Positions 27,173 through 36,416 of a stretch of 60,323 nucleotides of DNA are shown one piece after another. The DNA is taken from the NCBI GenBank assembly GCA_030654965.1, contig JAURWL010000256.1, forward strand, positions 1 to 60,323, read 5' to 3'. Both the position numbers and the translations under genes were made by a program. Positions within the stretch are counted from its first letter, which is position 1; the number at the start of each line of letters is the position of its first letter. The notes beneath the pieces were generated by a model. That model worked only from the letters and a program-made list of their open reading frames with translations, did not search any database and was not told the origin of the DNA. The DNA comes from Dehalococcoidales bacterium (GTDB taxonomy: Bacteria; Chloroflexota; Dehalococcoidia; Dehalococcoidales; Fen-1064).

Positions 27173-29305
27173 GTGCTCAATAAAGTATTACCAGAAAGGA
27201 TTAGTCGGCTGGAAGAGCTGGCAAATAATCTTTGGGTAAGCTGGCATCCACAGGGTCGTGCCGTTTTTCGCGCTATAAATTACCCACTGTGGCGGACCAG
27301 CGGTCACAATCCGGTTAGGGAATTGTATGATACCCCATCCGAACGTCTGAATGAACTTGTCAATGACTCCTCTTTCCTGACTCTCTACGATATCGCGATT
27401 GCGACATTTGATAGAGACATGATTAACGGTCACTGCTGGTTCGTAAATAAGCACGGAGGAAAACTGGCGGGTCCTGTAGCCTATTTTTCCGCAGAATTTG
27501 CCTTCCATAATTCCCTGCCTATTTATGCCGGTGGTTTGGGCGTTCTCGCCGGAGATATTGTGAAAGAAGCTTCTGATATCGGACTGCCTATGTCTGCAAT
27601 TGGACTGATGTATCCCCAAGGTTATTTTCACCAGCGCTTTTCGGCAGAAGGCTGGCAGGAAGAAATTTACGAACAACTGGATTTTGACCGCTCGCCCATT
27701 ACTCCCTGCCCATGGCCACAGGGATGCGGACCTCTGATACAAATACAATTTGGCGACCGCCCTCTCTACCTCGGCGTCTGGCTCGTTAAGGTAGGACGCA
27801 TCAATGTCTACCTACTGGATACCAATGTCGAGATGAATTCACCTGCCGACCGCCAGCTCTCCGCCCGCCTCTATTCCGCCGACCGCGAACAACGTCTCCA
27901 ACAGGAAATTGTCCTTGGTATTGGCGGTGTACGCGCCCTCCGAACGCTCGGCATCGAACCTTCCGTCTGGCACGGCAACGAAGGTCATACTTCCTTCATG
28001 ATGCTGGAACGGGTAAGAGAAGAAATTGAGAAAGGCTCTTCTTATGTGAAAGCACTGGAGCATGTTCGTAGCACTACTGTCTTTACCACACATACTCCTG
28101 TTCCTGCCGGTACCGATGTTTTCCCGGATAATCTCATGGATAAGTATTTCCGTGGATTCTGGAGTCAGATGGGCATTGACCGCAGCACTTTCTTGAAATT
28201 GGGACAGCATAACGGCGCTCAGGACTCAGATTTCAATATGACCATTCTTGCCCTTAAACTCGCCAGGCACATTAACGGTGTCAGCAAGATTCACGGGAAG
28301 GTATCACGTAAAATGTGGCATATCATCTGGCCCGACCTTTTTGAAGATGATGTACCAATCACCTACGTTACTAATGGTGTTCACCTGCCCACCTGGATGG
28401 ATTCTGAAATGTACCGCCTAGTTGATAAACACACTGGTATTTCACTGGTAGAAAATCAGGATAGCCCGAAGCTATGTGAACAAATTGCCAGTATCCCCGA
28501 TGAACAGCTCTGGGGATGTCACCAAGACCTGAAACGCAAGCTTTTCCACGTCATTCAGGAACGTGTTCAACAGAGATGGGCAAGCGGCACTGGCGATGCA
28601 GAACAGGCAATCGCCATGGGGGCTTTGCTCGATTCGGATGCGCTGACTATCGGGTTTGTGCGCCGTTTTGTGGAATACAAACGTCCAACCCTTCTTTTTC
28701 ATGATATCGAGCGACTCAAAAAAATCGTGGGGGATAAGTGGCGTCCGATTCAAATCATTTTTGCCGGTAAATCACATCCGGCGGATTTCCCATCCAAACA
28801 CCTTCTCCATAAGGTCTATTCCATGGCGTTGGACCGCGATTTTCAGGGTCGTATCGCTTTTGTGGAAGACTACGATATTCACATCGCTCACTATCTGGTG
28901 CAGGGTGTTGATGTCTGGCTTAATACACCCCACCGTCTTGAGGAAGCCTCAGGCACCAGCGGTATGAAGGCGGGAATGAATGGCGTTCCCAATCTGAGCG
29001 TTGCTGCCGGCTGGTGGGATGAAGGCTATAATGGTCAAAACGGCTGGCTAATAGGTGAGCGCCTTAGTGAATCTTCTTTGCCAAAAGATGACGATGAAAG
29101 AGACGCCACAGAGCTTTACAGATTAATCGAACAGGAAATCGCTCCGCTCTACTATCAGCGTGATAACAACGATGTGCCTCAAGGCTGGGTTAAGATGATG
29201 AAGGAATCCATCAAATCTATCGTTCCGGCATTCAGCACAAAGCGAGCGGTTAAAGAATATACGGAAAAGATGTATCTCCCGGCTGTCCAGGTCACTGTCA
29301 AATAA
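27173..29305 (+). CDS. glgP: Alpha-glucan (glycogen/maltodextrin) phosphorylase
   Basis: A 710-residue GT35 enzyme of the shorter Thermotoga/archaeal type. It phosphorolyses alpha-1,4 glucans to glucose-1-phosphate. It shows VAYFSAEFAFHNSLPIYAGG near residue 100, WHGNEGHTSFMMLERV, the FTTHTPVPAGTDVF loop, and the C-terminal EEASGTSGMKAGMNGVPNLS, whose Lys holds pyridoxal phosphate. The start is GTG at 27173 with GGAGGAGA upstream. It opens the run glgP-malQ-glgB-GH57, where spacing is 20 bases or less or genes overlap, so one operon is likely. Confidence 0.94.
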   Translation: MLNKVLPERISRLEELANNLWVSWHPQGRAVFRAINYPLWRTSGHNPVRELYDTPSERLNELVNDSSFLTLYDIAIATFDRDMINGHCWFVNKHGGKLAGPVAYFSAEFAFHNSLPIYAGGLGVLAGDIVKEASDIGLPMSAIGLMYPQGYFHQRFSAEGWQEEIYEQLDFDRSPITPCPWPQGCGPLIQIQFGDRPLYLGVWLVKVGRINVYLLDTNVEMNSPADRQLSARLYSADREQRLQQEIVLGIGGVRALRTLGIEPSVWHGNEGHTSFMMLERVREEIEKGSSYVKALEHVRSTTVFTTHTPVPAGTDVFPDNLMDKYFRGFWSQMGIDRSTFLKLGQHNGAQDSDFNMTILALKLARHINGVSKIHGKVSRKMWHIIWPDLFEDDVPITYVTNGVHLPTWMDSEMYRLVDKHTGISLVENQDSPKLCEQIASIPDEQLWGCHQDLKRKLFHVIQERVQQRWASGTGDAEQAIAMGALLDSDALTIGFVRRFVEYKRPTLLFHDIERLKKIVGDKWRPIQIIFAGKSHPADFPSKHLLHKVYSMALDRDFQGRIAFVEDYDIHIAHYLVQGVDVWLNTPHRLEEASGTSGMKAGMNGVPNLSVAAGWWDEGYNGQNGWLIGERLSESSLPKDDDERDATELYRLIEQEIAPLYYQRDNNDVPQGWVKMMKESIKSIVPAFSTKRAVKEYTEKMYLPAVQVTVK

Positions 29306-29325
29306 AAAGGCAATGGAGACAAGAC

Positions 29326-31476
29326 TTGCCTGCCGAAACAGGACTGCTCCTGAAACTGGCACAGCTTTACGGTATCCAAACAGCTTACTACGGTAGCGAC
29401 CGCAAACGAAATCCGGCGCAGGCTGAATCATTACTGGCTATCATGAAATCGCTGGGTGCGCCGGTTTCCTCACTAAATGACCTGCCCCTTGCTTACTATG
29501 CTCGGAAACGATGGCTCTACCAGAGAATCATTGAGCCAGTTATCGTTGCCTGGGACGGCAAACTGGAATCCATCATAGTACGTTTGCCGAGCACTATCAC
29601 GGGAAACCTGTATAACATTCGTTTAATTCTGGAAGATGGCACACAAAGCGAATGGCAATTGTCTGCCGGAGATGTGCCTGCCATTCGGCGAATGGAAGTT
29701 GATAACTCCGTATATTATGAAAAAAAGTTACCATTGAACAAAAAAATTCCCTTGGGTTATCACCATCTCACTATAGAGACACACGGTCATCGGGCAGAAA
29801 CCCTTATCCTTTCCGCACCTGTAAAAGCTTATATCACAAGCAATAATGAGCGTCAGTGGGGCGTTTTCATGCCGCTGTACTCCCTTCATTCCAGACAAAA
29901 CTGGGGAACCGGAAATTTCTCAGATATGAAAGAATTCACAGGCTGGGTGGGAGGCTCAGGAGGGAACTCGATTGCGACTTTACCCTTGCTGGCGACTTTT
30001 TTAGAAAAACCCTGTGAACCCAGCCCCTATCTCCCCGTCAGTAAACTCTTCTGGAATGAATTTTTTATAGACGTCACCCGTGTGCCGGAACTACCTGAAT
30101 GCCCGGACGCACAGGTGCGAATCGACTCTCTGTCATTTCAGCAAGCGGTTGCATCATTTCGACGGGCTCGTCTGGTTGACTATTTCCAGCAAATGGCATT
30201 GAAGAGAACTGTCCTTGCAAAGCTATGCCAGCGCTTCTTTTCTAATGATTCGACTCGTTACCGGAATTTTATGCAATTCATTGCTCATCACCCGGATATG
30301 GAAGAATACGCGCGTTTCCGTGCAGTTATGGAGAAGCAGAATAAACCCTGGCATCAGTGGCAAAATCGACTTCAAAACGGTAACCTTAAAACCAGTGATT
30401 ATGATGAACAGACAAGGCAATATCACCTCTACGTGCAGTGGCTGGCTCACGAACAGATATGTGATGTGACACAACATGCATCCGGGAAAGGGGTGCGTTT
30501 ATACCTTGACCTACCGCTCGGCACACACCCGGATGGCTTTGATACTTGGCGCTACCGTGATATCTTTGTGAATGGAGTTTCGGTAGGCGCGCCGCCGGAC
30601 ACGGTTTTCACACGCGGGCAGAACTGGACATTTCCGCCTTTGCACCCGGATAGCATTCGGGAAACAGGTTATGCATACGTAATCGCCTACCTGCGTCATC
30701 ACCTCCAGTTTGCTAAAACCCTGCGTATCGACCACATAATGGGATTGCATCGTCTTTTCTTTATTCCCATAGAACTTAAGTCGAGTCAGGGTATGTACGT
30801 CCGCTACCATCCAGAAGAATTGTATGCCATTCTCTCAATTGAATCACATCGTCATCAGAGTGCCATCGTTGGTGAAGACCTGGGCATTGTCCCGCGTGTA
30901 GTGCGTGCCACAATGAACCATCACGGTCTTCAGCGTATGTGGGTAATGCACTACGAGCTGGCAGGAAACACCCAACCATTACTCTCCAATCCTCACCCGC
31001 ATTCGGTTGTCAGTCTGAATACCCACGACATGCCTCCGTTTGCTTCCTTCTGGACAGGGCAGGATATCACCGACCGTGCGCGGACAGGGATTATCACCGA
31101 GGCAATGGCTCGTAAAGAGAGAGCAATCCGCGCTATCGTCAAAAAAAGGCTGGTTAATTTCCTTAAAAAACGAGGGCTATTAAGCGGACAACCCGATACG
31201 TCTGCTGTTTTGAAAGGATGCCTATCATTTTTAGCCGCAAGTCGCTCCCGATTGCTCTTGGTTAACATGGAAGACCTCTGGCTGGAAACCAATGCCCAGA
31301 ATATTCCCAGCACCACCACGGAACACCCCAACTGGCTTAGGAAAGCCCGCCTCAGTTTTGAATCTTTTTGTCAAATGCCCCAGATTGCGACTATACTAAG
31401 GGAGATAAACCGTCTCCGGTCGGGTGAGGGAAGTGAACGTGTCGCCAGAGAAACAGAGAAAGGAAACCATGCATGA
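29326..31476 (+). CDS. malQ: 4-alpha-glucanotransferase (GH77, amylomaltase)
   Basis: A 716-residue GH77 enzyme that shuffles alpha-1,4 glucan chains. The length, with roughly 150 extra N-terminal residues, matches the E. coli MalQ layout rather than the 500-residue amylomaltases. Active-site motifs: GVRLYLDLPLGTHPDGFDTW, GAPPD, the nucleophile Asp in LRIDHIMGLHRLFFIP, the acid/base Glu in IVGEDLGIVPRVVR and SLNTHDMPPFASFW. The start is TTG at 29326. It overlaps the chosen glgB start by 8 bases. Confidence 0.94.
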   Translation: MPAETGLLLKLAQLYGIQTAYYGSDRKRNPAQAESLLAIMKSLGAPVSSLNDLPLAYYARKRWLYQRIIEPVIVAWDGKLESIIVRLPSTITGNLYNIRLILEDGTQSEWQLSAGDVPAIRRMEVDNSVYYEKKLPLNKKIPLGYHHLTIETHGHRAETLILSAPVKAYITSNNERQWGVFMPLYSLHSRQNWGTGNFSDMKEFTGWVGGSGGNSIATLPLLATFLEKPCEPSPYLPVSKLFWNEFFIDVTRVPELPECPDAQVRIDSLSFQQAVASFRRARLVDYFQQMALKRTVLAKLCQRFFSNDSTRYRNFMQFIAHHPDMEEYARFRAVMEKQNKPWHQWQNRLQNGNLKTSDYDEQTRQYHLYVQWLAHEQICDVTQHASGKGVRLYLDLPLGTHPDGFDTWRYRDIFVNGVSVGAPPDTVFTRGQNWTFPPLHPDSIRETGYAYVIAYLRHHLQFAKTLRIDHIMGLHRLFFIPIELKSSQGMYVRYHPEELYAILSIESHRHQSAIVGEDLGIVPRVVRATMNHHGLQRMWVMHYELAGNTQPLLSNPHPHSVVSLNTHDMPPFASFWTGQDITDRARTGIITEAMARKERAIRAIVKKRLVNFLKKRGLLSGQPDTSAVLKGCLSFLAASRSRLLLVNMEDLWLETNAQNIPSTTTEHPNWLRKARLSFESFCQMPQIATILREINRLRSGEGSERVARETEKGNHA

Positions 31477-33379
31477 TTTCAGCCTTCTCACGCCGGATGA
31501 CCTCTATCTTTATAACGAAGGTTCACACTTCCGCATTTATGAAAAGCTTGGGGCGCATCCCGTAGTGGTTGATGGGCAGGAAGGCACCTTTTTTGCTGTC
31601 TGGGCACCGAACGCAAAAAGTGTGTCTGTAATTGGTAGTTTCAATGAGTGGCATATCGGTCGCCATCACCTCCGGTCTTACGGCAAATCAGGTGTCTGGG
31701 GTGAATTTATTCCAGGAGTCACCAAAGGCACACTCTACAAATACCACATAATAGCGCGCGACCATGATTACAGCACAAACCGGGCTGACCCCTTCGCTTT
31801 TCTCTGTGAAATACCACCACAGACCGCCTCGGTAGTGTGGAACCTTGATTACCAGTGGGGCGATAGTGTCTGGATGGAGAACAGAAAACAGCACAATTCT
31901 TTGGGCGCGCCTATTTCCATCTATGAGTTACACTTGGGTTCCTGGCGGCGTGTACAGGAGGAAGGCAATCGAGCATTGACCTACCGCGAGCTCGCTCCTC
32001 AGCTTGCCGAACACGTTAAACGTATGGGCTTTACCCACGTAGAGCTTCTACCCGTTATGGAGCATCCGTTTTTCGGTTCGTGGGGCTACCAGACAACAGG
32101 CTATTTCGCCCCGACCAGCCGGTACGGCACACCACAGGATTTCATGTATTTGATAGACTATCTTCACCAGAACAATATCGGTGTCATTCTAGACTGGGTA
32201 CCATCGCACTTCCCGGACGATAAATATGCCCTTAGTTATTTTGACGGTACCTATCTATATGAGCACGCCGACCCCCGAAAAGGTATCCAGCCCGATTGGA
32301 ACAGTATTATCTTCAATTACGGTCGTAATGAAGTGCAGAGCTTTCTCATCAGTAGCGCCCTCTTCTGGTTGGATAAATATCATGCCGATGGTCTACGACT
32401 TGATGCCGTTGCTTCTATGCTCTATCTGGATTACTCCCGTCAGAACGGAGACTGGGTTCCTAATAAATTCGGGGGACGGGAGAATCTGGAGGCGATTAGT
32501 TTCCTCCAGAGGCTCAACCACGAGGTCTACCGGAACTATCCTGACGTGCAGACCATTGCGGAGGAATCGACCGCCTGGCCCATGGTCTCCCGCCCCACCT
32601 ATGTAGGCGGGCTTGGTTTCGGAATGAAATGGGATATGGGCTGGATGCACGATACTCTGGACTATATGTCTCGCGACCCCGTTTTCCGCAAGTATCATCA
32701 GAACCGTCTCAACTTCCGCATGCTCTATGCCTTCTCAGAAAACTTTGTCCTGCCTCTCTCTCATGATGAAATCGTTTACGGCAAAGGCTCGCTGATTAAC
32801 AAAATGCCCGGCGACTACTGGCAGAAGTTCGCGAATTTACGCCTCCTCTTCGGTTATATGTATGCGCAATCCGGAAAAAAACTCCTGTTTATGGGTAGTG
32901 AGTTCGGGCAATGGAATGAGTGGCAACATGAAGCCACTTTGGACTGGAATCTGCTCGACTTTGACAGTCACCGCCAGCTCCAGCACTGGGTAGCAGACCT
33001 GAATCAAAACTATCGCCATGAAAGTGCGCTCTATGAATTGGATTTTCAATCCGCCGGTTTTGAATGGATCGATTGTAATGACAGCGACCACAGTACCATC
33101 AGTTTCTTGCGAAAGGGGCGGGCGAAGGATGACGTGGTCCTTGTTGTCTGCAATTTTACCCCCGTGCCTCGTTTCAATTACCGGTTAGGCGTGCCCAGGG
33201 GCGGTTTCTGGAAAGAAATCTTGAATAGCGACGCGAAAGAGTATGGCGGTAGCGGTATGGGGAATTTTGGCGGCTTGACTGCCGACCACCATTCCTTCCA
33301 TGGTCGACACTATTCCCTGAATCTTACCCTACCGCCGCTGGCAATCCTGTTTCTGAAATACGGAGACCATTCTGTATGA
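31469..33379 (+). CDS. glgB: 1,4-alpha-glucan branching enzyme
   Basis: A 636-residue GH13 enzyme that makes the alpha-1,6 branches of glycogen. An N-terminal CBM48 domain (FFAVWAPNAKSVSVIGSFNE) precedes the catalytic barrel with ELLPVMEHPFFGSWGYQ, GVILDWVPSHFP, the nucleophile Asp in DGLRLDAVASML, IAEESTAWPMVSRP and LPLSHDEIVYGKGSL. I chose the ATG at 31469 (AAAGGAAACC upstream; family-like MHDFSLLTPDDLYLYNEG); a GTG at 31424 would add 15 residues. Its stop overlaps the next ATG by 4 bases. Confidence 0.95.
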   Translation: MHDFSLLTPDDLYLYNEGSHFRIYEKLGAHPVVVDGQEGTFFAVWAPNAKSVSVIGSFNEWHIGRHHLRSYGKSGVWGEFIPGVTKGTLYKYHIIARDHDYSTNRADPFAFLCEIPPQTASVVWNLDYQWGDSVWMENRKQHNSLGAPISIYELHLGSWRRVQEEGNRALTYRELAPQLAEHVKRMGFTHVELLPVMEHPFFGSWGYQTTGYFAPTSRYGTPQDFMYLIDYLHQNNIGVILDWVPSHFPDDKYALSYFDGTYLYEHADPRKGIQPDWNSIIFNYGRNEVQSFLISSALFWLDKYHADGLRLDAVASMLYLDYSRQNGDWVPNKFGGRENLEAISFLQRLNHEVYRNYPDVQTIAEESTAWPMVSRPTYVGGLGFGMKWDMGWMHDTLDYMSRDPVFRKYHQNRLNFRMLYAFSENFVLPLSHDEIVYGKGSLINKMPGDYWQKFANLRLLFGYMYAQSGKKLLFMGSEFGQWNEWQHEATLDWNLLDFDSHRQLQHWVADLNQNYRHESALYELDFQSAGFEWIDCNDSDHSTISFLRKGRAKDDVVLVVCNFTPVPRFNYRLGVPRGGFWKEILNSDAKEYGGSGMGNFGGLTADHHSFHGRHYSLNLTLPPLAILFLKYGDHSV

Positions 33380-35802
33380 ATCAATATGTATGCATTCACG
33401 GGCATTTTTACCAGCCGCCGCGGGAAAACGCATGGCTGGAAGCCATTGAGCTTCAGTCATCTGCCTATCCATATCATGATTGGAATGAACAGGTCACTGC
33501 GCAGTGTTACCTGCCAAATGCTATCTCGCGAATTATGGATAGTGAAAACCGCATTATTGAGATTGTAAACAACTACTCGAAGATAAGCTTTGATTTCGGT
33601 CCGACACTCCTTTCCTGGCTGGAAACGCAAGCGCCCGATGTCTACCACGCCATCCTTACCGCCGATAAAGAGAGTCAGAAGAACTTCTCCGGTCACGGTT
33701 CAGCGCTGGCACACGCTTATAACCACCTTATTATGCCGCTGGCAAACCATCAGGACAGATACACACAAGTAGTATGGGGAATACGAGACTTTGAGCGCCG
33801 TTTCGAGCGTCAACCAGAGGGAATGTGGCTTCCGGAGACCGCCGCCGACCTCGATACGCTGGATATAATGGCAGGGCTAGGTATTAAATACACAATCCTC
33901 GCACCACGCCAGGCGGCATGCATACGCGAAATCGGGAAGGATAACTGGCAGGATGTCAGTGAAAACACTATTGACACCACCATACCCTATGAGATTAACC
34001 TGCCTTCCGGACGGAAACTCAGTATATTTTTCTATAATGGCGCGATTGCCGCCGCCGTCGCTTTTCAGGGTCTGCTAAAAAATGGGGAGGAACTGGCGAA
34101 CCGCCTTATTCGGTCCCTGCCGGAAAACGCCGAACATCTACAACTCGCACACATCGCCACCGATGGTGAAAGCTATGGGCATCATCACCGGTTCGGAGAT
34201 ATGGCTCTGGCTTATGCGGTCCACCATATCGAGAAAAACAATCTGGCGCAAATTACCAATTACGGCGAATTTCTGGAGAAACAGCCACCTATTTACGAAG
34301 TCCAGATTCTGGAAAACACCTCATGGAGTTGTTCACACGGTGTCGAGCGGTGGCGGAGTGACTGCGGCTGTAGTGACCATTACCACCCGGGTTGGAACCA
34401 GACATGGCGCGCTCCATTGAGAGAAACGCTGGATTGGCTCAGGGATGACATCACGCCACAATTCGAAGACAAAGCACGCAAGCTTTTCAAAGACCCATGG
34501 CAAGCACGTGATGACTATATTGCAGTCATTCTTGACCGCTCACCCAAAAGCGTTGCGCAATTTCTAGAGAAGCATGCAGCTCATAAACTTGGACGGGAAG
34601 AAACTGTAACGGCATTGAAACTCATGGAACTCCAGCGTCACGCCATGCTTATGTATACAAGTTGCGGCTGGTTTTTTGACGACCTCGCGCGGATTGAATC
34701 GGTGCAAATCATCCATTACGCAGGACGTGTAGCGCAATTAGCTCAGGAACTCTTTGGAAATGCTACGGAAGATGAATTCCTGGAACGTCTGGCAATTGCC
34801 AGGAGCAATATCACTGAATATGGTGATGGCTCGCAGATTTACCGGCGTTTCGTTAAACCCACCTTCATCGACCTGAAGAAAGTCGCCGCGCATTTCGCCG
34901 TAAACTCCTTCTTTGAACAATACCCTGATACGGCACGCCTCTATTGCTATGAAGTCCGCGTTAAGGATTTTGAAGCTCAGAAATGCGGTGGGAATAGCAT
35001 CAATTTCGGACGGATAAAGGTGACCTCTCTTATTACTACCGAGTCTATGGATATGGATTTCGCGGCGCTTCTCCGTGAGGATAATACGGTGGCGGCTGGA
35101 ATCAGTTCTCCACAGACACTCAAGGTATACGAGAAGATGGTGGGGGAAATCAGCACCGCCTGTTCTATGGATGATTCACCCTGGATTGAGCTATTTCTGA
35201 AGACACATTTCCGTGATTCAATCTATACCATTAGTTCTCTCTTTCGGGATACTCAGCATAATATTCTGGAAAATGTTATGGATTCTACTCTCATGGAAAT
35301 GAAACGCCTCTATGACCCCGGATTACAATCGTATTCTTCGGTTACCCCATTAGTAGATGAAATCACCAGCCCACTCCCGGAAACATTCCGCCCTCTTGTT
35401 CAGCTTGTTCTCAATCTGGATTTACGTCATGAACTCAAGGTGGAAAGACCGGACATGAAAGCTATTCGGAAAATACTGGATGACGCACGTCTCTGGCATA
35501 TTGACCTGAACGATGAACAACATGGCATCATTTTCAGTAGAACGATGGAAAAAGCCATGAAGACTTTTGTCTCTCGTCCTGAAGACACCGCACTGATAGA
35601 TAGACTGACAGAAATGGTCGGATTAACCCGTTTTCTCCCATTTCCCACCGACCTACAGAGAGCGCAGAGTATGTACTACCTGCTCTTGAGAACCATCTAT
35701 AAAGACTTTACAGACAGAAAATTCGAGGGCGACCCGTCTGCGGCGGATTGGGTAAACAAGTTCGTGATACTTGGTGAACGACTGTCTGTAAAGGTTGACT
35801 AA
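33376..35802 (+). CDS. Glycoside hydrolase family 57 protein with DUF3536-type C-terminus
   Basis: An 808-residue GH57 protein. The N-terminal MNQYVCIHGHFYQPPRENAW is the first GH57 conserved region. GMWLPETAADLDTLDIM supplies the likely catalytic Glu and IATDGESYGHHHRFGDMALA the Asp region. The C-terminal 400 residues match the DUF3536 extension, which lacks an assigned role. GH57 members act on alpha-glucans (amylase, branching enzyme, amylopullulanase). Coupling to glgB by an ATGA overlap argues for glycogen turnover or remodelling; the exact bond cleaved is unknown. Confidence 0.88.
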   Translation: MNQYVCIHGHFYQPPRENAWLEAIELQSSAYPYHDWNEQVTAQCYLPNAISRIMDSENRIIEIVNNYSKISFDFGPTLLSWLETQAPDVYHAILTADKESQKNFSGHGSALAHAYNHLIMPLANHQDRYTQVVWGIRDFERRFERQPEGMWLPETAADLDTLDIMAGLGIKYTILAPRQAACIREIGKDNWQDVSENTIDTTIPYEINLPSGRKLSIFFYNGAIAAAVAFQGLLKNGEELANRLIRSLPENAEHLQLAHIATDGESYGHHHRFGDMALAYAVHHIEKNNLAQITNYGEFLEKQPPIYEVQILENTSWSCSHGVERWRSDCGCSDHYHPGWNQTWRAPLRETLDWLRDDITPQFEDKARKLFKDPWQARDDYIAVILDRSPKSVAQFLEKHAAHKLGREETVTALKLMELQRHAMLMYTSCGWFFDDLARIESVQIIHYAGRVAQLAQELFGNATEDEFLERLAIARSNITEYGDGSQIYRRFVKPTFIDLKKVAAHFAVNSFFEQYPDTARLYCYEVRVKDFEAQKCGGNSINFGRIKVTSLITTESMDMDFAALLREDNTVAAGISSPQTLKVYEKMVGEISTACSMDDSPWIELFLKTHFRDSIYTISSLFRDTQHNILENVMDSTLMEMKRLYDPGLQSYSSVTPLVDEITSPLPETFRPLVQLVLNLDLRHELKVERPDMKAIRKILDDARLWHIDLNDEQHGIIFSRTMEKAMKTFVSRPEDTALIDRLTEMVGLTRFLPFPTDLQRAQSMYYLLLRTIYKDFTDRKFEGDPSAADWVNKFVILGERLSVKVD

Positions 35803-35879
35803 GAAGTCGGATTCAGAGATAGTCCTGTATCGTATTTCAATACATTTCTCCCGCAAAACAAATCATTGATAATGCATAC

Positions 35880-35907
35880 TTGACATAGCGAAATTATGCT
35901 ATATAAT
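35880..35907 (+). promoter_or_regulatory. Strong promoter of the two-gene membrane protein unit
   Basis: TTGACA (35880-35885) and TATAAT (35902-35907) are both perfect consensus hexamers with a 16-base spacer, 29 bases before the next ATG. The spacer holds the small inverted repeat TAGC...GCTA. Confidence 0.7.
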
Positions 35908-35935
35908 CTTCATACAGTCGGGGATTGGTGAAGAT

Positions 35936-36400
35936 ATGAAGTCGTCAAATCGCTTTCTTTTAGGTTTTGGAATTGCCATTACTATTCTAGTTGTTATAAC
36001 TGTCACGCTGGTCGTAACAAACCGCGGTATTGCTCCCCTGCTCCCGGAGAATACCCCACAGGGCATTGTTCAGCGATTTTTATTGGCCGTCCAGGAACAT
36101 GACTTTCAAAAAGCCTACAGCTATCTCCATGTGGAAGAAAAAGGGGTAAAGCTCACCTATGACGACTGGGCACAATCAGTCACCCCTCGCTTCCAGACTT
36201 CATCAACCGCCTGGAAAGCCACCCTTGGAAAAACTGTAGTCACCGGCGATATCGCCACAGTCGAGGTTCTTATTGATATTTTTCAACCCGGCGGTCCTTT
36301 CGAAAATCCGGTGCGCACGCAAGTAGACAACTACCAGTTGAAACAGATAAGTGGCTCATGGTTGATTACCACCCGACCTTGGTTATACTGGTTCTACTAG
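35936..36400 (+). CDS. Membrane-anchored NTF2-like (DUF4878-type) protein
   Basis: A 154-residue protein with an N-terminal hydrophobic helix (FLLGFGIAITILVVITVTLV, about residues 7-26). An extracytoplasmic domain follows: TPQGIVQRFLLAVQEHDFQK ... YSYLHVEEK ... VEVLIDIFQPGGPF ... YQLKQISGSWLITTRPW. The order helix, strand-rich segment and GSWLI ending is that of NTF2/DUF4878-like domains, which often bind small ligands. No specific function can be read. It is followed after 16 bases by the DUF5671-like protein gene. Confidence 0.6.
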   Translation: MKSSNRFLLGFGIAITILVVITVTLVVTNRGIAPLLPENTPQGIVQRFLLAVQEHDFQKAYSYLHVEEKGVKLTYDDWAQSVTPRFQTSSTAWKATLGKTVVTGDIATVEVLIDIFQPGGPFENPVRTQVDNYQLKQISGSWLITTRPWLYWFY

Positions 36401-36416
36401 TATTAAGGAGAGTCCG